The position numbers and the translations under genes were made by a program. The notes beneath the pieces were generated by a model. It had not been told where the DNA came from, ran no database searches, and saw nothing but the letters and a program-made list of their open reading frames with translations. From positions 186,001-250,000 of the forward strand of contig JAFWLB010000003.1 of NCBI GenBank assembly GCA_017514025.1: DNA of 64,000 bases, read 5' to 3'. Positions 60,148-64,000 of this stretch are shown here, in pieces; within the stretch, counting starts at the first letter, position 1; each line of letters begins with the position of its first letter. The stretch is from Candidatus Saccharimonadota bacterium (GTDB lineage Bacteria; Patescibacteriota; Saccharimonadia; Saccharimonadales; Saccharimonadaceae).

Positions 60148-61164
60148 TTATTTAGCCTCCTTCTGTTGTTTTATATAATCGAGTGTAGCTTGAGCTACTC
60201 CGCCAAAATACAATACCAACCCCCTCTGCGCGGTCAAGCGATTTTCTGCCTCATCCCACGCCGCCGAATTTGCTCCGTCCAGCACCGCATCCGTCACTTC
60301 TTCATTTCGGTTTGCCGGCAAACAATGCATAAACTTGCAATTCGGATTTTCCGTTGCCGCCATCATCTCTTCATTCACTTGATACTTCGGATAAAAATCT
60401 TTCATATAAACTTCTTTCGGCGTCTCTTTGTCATACAAACCATACCACACATCCGTATAAATAAAATCCGCACCCCTCAAACATTCCGGATCTTCTGACC
60501 AATCACAAGACCCACCATATTTCTCTGCATTAGCCCGACCCTTTTCCAGCCACTCATCACCAATCTTATGGTTCGCCGGTCCATAATGCACAAAATTGAA
60601 TCCTAACTTAGTAGTAATTTCACACAAAGTATTACAAACTTGCGTTGCATCTCCCACAAACACAAATTTTATATCTTTAGCTTCTTTTCCTTCCGGCCAA
60701 TGGTCAAACACCGTAATCATATCACCTACCCCCTGCGTCGGATGTACTCGGTCGCTCATTCCATTGATTACCGGAATATCCGCATACCTCGCCAAAGCTT
60801 CCACTGACTCATGTCGATCTACTCGCGCCATCGCCATATCACACATCCGCCCAAACACTCGCGCCGTATCCTCAATCGTCTCGTGTGCACCTAGCTGAAT
60901 CGCCCCCGGCGCCAAATTCAAAGCGTGCCCACCCAGTTGCGCCATCGCTACCTCAAACGACACCCGCGTCCTCGTCGACTTCTGCTCAAACAACATCGCC
61001 AAAGTTTTATGAAATAGCGCATTCAAATACCCCCCACCTTTAATATATTCTCGCACTGTCCGCGACAGCCGAATTATATCCATAATCTCTGCTTGATCAA
61101 AATCTGACGTATCTAGAAAATCTTTATGTGTTGGTTTTTGATTTTTCAATGTATACCCATCCAT
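60148..61164 (-). CDS. ptcA: Putrescine carbamoyltransferase
   Basis: Phosphorolyses N-carbamoylputrescine to putrescine and carbamoyl phosphate. It has 338 residues. The carbamoyl-phosphate loop STRTR, HPTQ in DRVHPTQGVGD and the HCLPANRNEEVTD motif are shared with ornithine carbamoyltransferase. YGLY in TDVWYGLYDKE is a known putrescine-type mark, where ornithine enzymes have SMG. Context with aguA supports this. The ATG is seven bases after TATAAT. Confidence 0.9.
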   Translation of the reverse strand: MDGYTLKNQKPTHKDFLDTSDFDQAEIMDIIRLSRTVREYIKGGGYLNALFHKTLAMLFEQKSTRTRVSFEVAMAQLGGHALNLAPGAIQLGAHETIEDTARVFGRMCDMAMARVDRHESVEALARYADIPVINGMSDRVHPTQGVGDMITVFDHWPEGKEAKDIKFVFVGDATQVCNTLCEITTKLGFNFVHYGPANHKIGDEWLEKGRANAEKYGGSCDWSEDPECLRGADFIYTDVWYGLYDKETPKEVYMKDFYPKYQVNEEMMAATENPNCKFMHCLPANRNEEVTDAVLDGANSAAWDEAENRLTAQRGLVLYFGGVAQATLDYIKQQKEAK

Positions 61165-61171
61165 GCTATAT

Positions 61172-61177
61172 ATTATA
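61172..61177 (-). promoter_or_regulatory. -10 element of the agmatine operon
   Basis: TATAAT, seven bases to ATG 61164; divergent from the arcC -10 with 26 bp between the hexamers, so their -35 regions overlap. Confidence 0.7.
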
Positions 61178-61203
61178 TATCAAATTTTTCTAAGCACAAG
61201 TGG

Positions 61204-61209
61204 TATAAT
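61204..61209 (+). promoter_or_regulatory. -10 element of arcC
   Basis: TGG-TATAAT, six bases to ATG 61216. Confidence 0.75.
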
Positions 61210-61215
61210 AAAAAT

Positions 61216-62160
61216 ATGAAGAAACGTATAGTCCTAGCACTAGGCGGTAACGCTCTCCAAAAAAACGGTGAAGCTACAGCCGAAGCTCAAAAAAAGATCG
61301 CCACCAGTGTTGGCGAAGTCATCGCTGAATTATCAAACAAATATGAAATCATCATCGCCCACGGTAACGGTCCTCAAGTCGGCAATATCCTGATTCACGA
61401 AGAACAAGCCTCTACCGACCAAGCTCCCGCCATGCCTTTGGAAACCGCCGTAGCTATGAGCCAAGGCCAAATCGGTTACTGGCTCACCCAGGCCATCAAC
61501 AACGCTTTTGCCGCCCATGGCAAAACCAAAAAAATCGCCACCGTAATTTCCCAAGTCGTAGTTAGCCCCAGTGATCCAGCTTTCAAAAATCCCACCAAAC
61601 CCATCGGCCAATTCTATTCCGAAAAAGAAGCCAAAAAGCTCGCCCGTGCTAATCACTGGACAGTCAAAGAAGACTCTGGCCGTGGTTGGCGTCGCGTCGT
61701 CGCCAGCCCCAAACCCATCGATATTGTCGAAAAAAAGACCATTATTGAATTAGTCAAAGATGGCGTCATCGTCATCGCTGCCGGTGGTGGCGGCATTCCC
61801 GTCGTCCGGACCAAAGTCTTACGCCACCTCAAAGGCATCGATGCCGTTATCGATAAAGATTACGCCGCCGAAAAACTCGCCGAACTCGTAAAAGCCGACA
61901 TTTTCATCTCCGTCACCGCCGTCCCTAATGTTTTTGTCGATTACGGCACTCCCGACCAAACCGCTATTTATAAAATCCCCGCCGCCAACATCAAAAAACT
62001 AATTCAACTAGATTATTTTAAACCCGGCTCCATGCTTCCTAAAGTCGAAGCCGCCATCAAATTCGCTTCTCACAAATCCCACAAAACCGGCATCATCACC
62101 GACATCGACCACTTAAAAGACGCCCTCGCCGGCAAAGCTGGCACTATAATAACTTCCTAA
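61216..62160 (+). CDS. arcC: Carbamate kinase
   Basis: Makes ATP from carbamoyl phosphate and ADP. It has 314 residues. LALGGNALQ at the start, IIAHGNGPQVGN and IAAGGGGIPVV follow. Placed opposite ptcA it completes the agmatine route. The start is set by TATAAT six bases upstream, so the in-frame extension to 61126 is rejected. Overlaps pgi by 17 bases, convergent. Confidence 0.95.
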   Translation: MKKRIVLALGGNALQKNGEATAEAQKKIATSVGEVIAELSNKYEIIIAHGNGPQVGNILIHEEQASTDQAPAMPLETAVAMSQGQIGYWLTQAINNAFAAHGKTKKIATVISQVVVSPSDPAFKNPTKPIGQFYSEKEAKKLARANHWTVKEDSGRGWRRVVASPKPIDIVEKKTIIELVKDGVIVIAAGGGGIPVVRTKVLRHLKGIDAVIDKDYAAEKLAELVKADIFISVTAVPNVFVDYGTPDQTAIYKIPAANIKKLIQLDYFKPGSMLPKVEAAIKFASHKSHKTGIITDIDHLKDALAGKAGTIITS

Positions 62161-63268
62161 GTTCTTCTTTGTAAGCTTCCACTCCCGGCTGGTCAAACGG
62201 ATTCACGCCAAATAATTTTGCTGAAATCGCACAAGAAAGCTCAAAGAAATAAACCAACTCCCCAAATCCCATCTCATCATAAGACGGCACTCCAATATTC
62301 AAAACCGGAATCCCACCTTCCGTATGCGCCACTCGCACCGCCTGCACAACTTTAGCATTCGTCTCATCTGTCGGGTAGTCAATAATCGTCTCCCACAAAT
62401 TCCGCCGCCCCTCCTGCATAAACTGCCCCAAAGAATGTAAGTCCGTCGAATAAATCACACTGGCCGGCCACACCCCCTGTTTCTCTTTCCCTTCGCTTTC
62501 GCCAAAAAGCTGCTTCAGCCACTCATTAAAATATGCTGTCGCCGGCTCAAAACTCGCAAACACTTCTGTGTCGTAACCCTTCTCACCTAACCCAAATCGC
62601 ATCCAAGCGTACTTAGCCGCTGGCTCTAGCACTGAATCCACCGCCTCGCTCGCCCCCTCTAGAAGCTTATCCACATTCACACCAGCTACCGCCATCGGCA
62701 AAAGTCCTACCGCCGTCAATACCGAATACCGCCCACCTATATTATCCGGCACCACAAACCGAGTATAGCCCGCTGCTACCGCCTCGTCATGCAAAGCTCC
62801 TTGCTTGCGATCTGTCGTCGCATAAATCCGCGTCGCCGCCTCTTCCTCACCGTATTTTTCAATCAACTTTTTCTTAAACTCACCAAATGCAATCGCTGGT
62901 TCCAAAGTCGTTCCCGATTTTGAAATCACATTCACCGAAAAATCATGGTCCCCCACTTTTCCTAATGCCCTGTCTAGCTCTCGCCGACTCAAAGAATTTC
63001 CCGCATAAATAATCTTCGTTTCTGATTTTGGTCTAAGGGCCTCAATTATTGCCCGGTGCCCCAAATACGATCCTCCGATCCCAATACATACCAAATATTC
63101 ACTTTCTTCCTGAATTTTCTTCGCCGCTTCCTTGATCCGCACAAACTCCCCCATGTCAAATTTCCGCGGCAAACTCAGCCACCCGCCCATTTTATCGTGC
63201 GCGATTTCCTGCAAAATCTCCGCCGTCCTCGCTTCATCCATTTTTGGGTCACAATTTACTTCAATCAT
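62144..63268 (-). CDS. pgi: Glucose-6-phosphate isomerase
   Basis: First isomerisation of glycolysis. It has 374 residues, short but complete. CIGIGGSYLGHRA, VISKSGTTLEPA and GGRYSVLTAVGLLPMAVAG are the family marks. ATG 63268 (MIEVNCDPKM) has GGAGG upstream. The -10 TATAAT is at 63288-63293, giving a leader of about 13 nt. Confidence 0.94.
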   Translation of the reverse strand: MIEVNCDPKMDEARTAEILQEIAHDKMGGWLSLPRKFDMGEFVRIKEAAKKIQEESEYLVCIGIGGSYLGHRAIIEALRPKSETKIIYAGNSLSRRELDRALGKVGDHDFSVNVISKSGTTLEPAIAFGEFKKKLIEKYGEEEAATRIYATTDRKQGALHDEAVAAGYTRFVVPDNIGGRYSVLTAVGLLPMAVAGVNVDKLLEGASEAVDSVLEPAAKYAWMRFGLGEKGYDTEVFASFEPATAYFNEWLKQLFGESEGKEKQGVWPASVIYSTDLHSLGQFMQEGRRNLWETIIDYPTDETNAKVVQAVRVAHTEGGIPVLNIGVPSYDEMGFGELVYFFELSCAISAKLFGVNPFDQPGVEAYKEELRKLL

Positions 63269-63287
63269 ATTGCCTCCAATTACCCCC

Positions 63288-63293
63288 ATTATA
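63288..63293 (-). promoter_or_regulatory. -10 element of pgi
   Basis: TGG-TATAAT; short leader containing GGAGG. Confidence 0.7.
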
Positions 63294-63305
63294 CCACAGA
63301 TATGG

Positions 63306-63311
63306 TATAAT
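63306..63311 (+). promoter_or_regulatory. -10 element of tRNA-Leu
   Basis: TGG-TATAAT eight bases before the tRNA 5' end. Confidence 0.7.
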
Positions 63312-63319
63312 TACACTAA

Positions 63320-63406
63320 GCCCGGTTGGCGGAATTGGTAGACGCGCTAGCTTCAGGTGCTAGTGGTAGCAATACTGTAAGAGTTCAAGTCTCTTACCGG
63401 GCACCA
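63320..63406 (+). tRNA. tRNA-Leu (CAG)
   Basis: 87-nt class II tRNA. Acceptor GCCCGGT/ACCGGGC, anticodon stem CTAGC/GCTAG with loop TTCAGGT, a long variable arm, and an encoded CCA. Confidence 0.94.
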
Positions 63407-63409
63407 TTT

Positions 63410-64000
63410 TTATTTTGCAAAACTCACTAAAAACTTAGTCCTCTGGCGGTTGCCCTCACACGCAATCTGCCAGTTATTTTGCTCGCAAATCGCCTTCGCG
63501 ATCGCCAGCCCCAGCCCCGACCCCTCTCTAGTTTTATCAGTCTGATAAAAACGGTCAAAAATCTTCGTCTGGTCTTTTTCCGCCACCGTCACGCCATCAT
63601 TAATGATTTCGATCCTATCCTGCCCTAGCACCACCGATACTTTTTTCTCACCGTATTTAGTCGCATTGTCTAGCAAAATATCCACTACTTGCAAAATATC
63701 TTGTTTCGGTAAAAGATGCTCCGTCTCTCCCTTGCATCTCAAATCAATCTTCCCGCCAAATTTAGGCCTAAACATCTCCACTCTTTTCTCCAGCTCCACA
63801 CCTAGATCCACTTTTTCCGCCTCACTCCCACTAGCCCCACCCGCATCCATTTTTGCGAGTTGCAGTAGATCCAGCACCAACTTATTCGCCCGCGTAATTT
63901 CAGTTTCCACATTATCTTTCCATTTTCGATTATCTTGCGACACTTCCATCGCTTCCATATTCGCCTGAATTACCGCCAGCGGCGTCTTCAGTTCATGCGA
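63410..64000 (-). CDS. Histidine kinase, N-terminus beyond window
   Basis: The open frame runs in from the right edge without a start. The H-box SHELKTPLAVIQANMEAM lies at the first residues in view. N-box VDILLDNATKYGEKK and G2 REGSGLGLAIAKAI follow. Any sensor domain and helices would lie outside the window. 196 residues are visible. The pattern is a membrane-type two-component kinase core. Confidence 0.9.
   Translation of the reverse strand, partial: SHELKTPLAVIQANMEAMEVSQDNRKWKDNVETEITRANKLVLDLLQLAKMDAGGASGSEAEKVDLGVELEKRVEMFRPKFGGKIDLRCKGETEHLLPKQDILQVVDILLDNATKYGEKKVSVVLGQDRIEIINDGVTVAEKDQTKIFDRFYQTDKTREGSGLGLAIAKAICEQNNWQIACEGNRQRTKFLVSFAK

Noticed and set aside
60148-61164. Ornithine carbamoyltransferase
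   Set aside because: YGLY replaces the SMG motif and the neighbours are agmatine genes, so the putrescine enzyme fits better.
1-64000. CRISPR array or transposase
   Set aside because: No regular short direct repeats with spacers and no transposase-like protein were seen.

Overview
The window looks like a Patescibacteria (CPR) genome, most likely Candidatus Saccharibacteria (TM7) or a close relative. This is inferred from several things: small, densely packed genes; a ribosomal protein cluster with no L30 and no L29; a glycolysis/fermentation, cell-wall and translation gene set with almost no biosynthesis; large secreted wall-active proteins; and many short membrane-anchored proteins of unknown function. 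UGA is used as a normal stop and a release factor 2 gene is present, so the reassigned code of Gracilibacteria/SR1 does not apply.

Layout. 1-5200: partial DUF2207 membrane protein, L-lactate dehydrogenase, exonuclease I, a secreted protein, a small membrane protein and an anchored FKBP-type isomerase. 5207-21956 (minus strand): the S10/spc ribosomal protein genes in two blocks. L3-L4-L23-L2-S19-L22-S3-L16-S17-L14-L24-L5-S14-S8 (21956-15423) is separated from L6-L18-S5-L15 (7246-5207) by about 8.1 kb. That insert holds two large surface proteins with a TPDTG sorting-like tail, an 820-residue secreted protein with four predicted peptidoglycan-active domains, and two related anchored proteins. 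22244-35533: a 3D-domain secreted protein, prfB, a small membrane protein, an archaemetzincin-like protease, dus, murD, an M16-like peptidase, secA, hpf, serS, rsmA and a G5/transglycosylase protein. 35534-37213: a gene-free stretch with two candidate structured RNAs, then a CPTC-motif membrane protein overlapping a DsbA-like thiol protein. 37199-45723: rarA, murI, tRNA-Phe/Lys/Val, hisS, ppa, glyS, recO and a sensorless histidine kinase with a receiver. 45741-55945: xseAB, a flippase-like membrane protein, L27, a TRM11-like methylase, tyrS, rnhA, clpP, clpC behind a perfect CIRCE operator, and galU. 55886-64000: gpmI with an agmatine deiminase operon (aguA, APC permease, putrescine carbamoyltransferase), divergent arcC, pgi, tRNA-Leu and a truncated histidine kinase.

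How it fits together. The energy genes seen are glycolytic (pgi, gpmI, ldh) plus a complete agmatine-to-ATP route. murI and murD point to the cell's own peptidoglycan. The wall hydrolases and surface proteins could serve self-division or attachment to a host cell.

The strongest genome-wide signal is promoter geometry. Eighteen genes have a TATAAT-like -10 hexamer, usually in a TGN extended form, exactly six bases before the ATG, and several more have seven to nine. This predicts pervasive leaderless transcription. Genes inside operons, and a minority of first genes, use Shine-Dalgarno sites instead.
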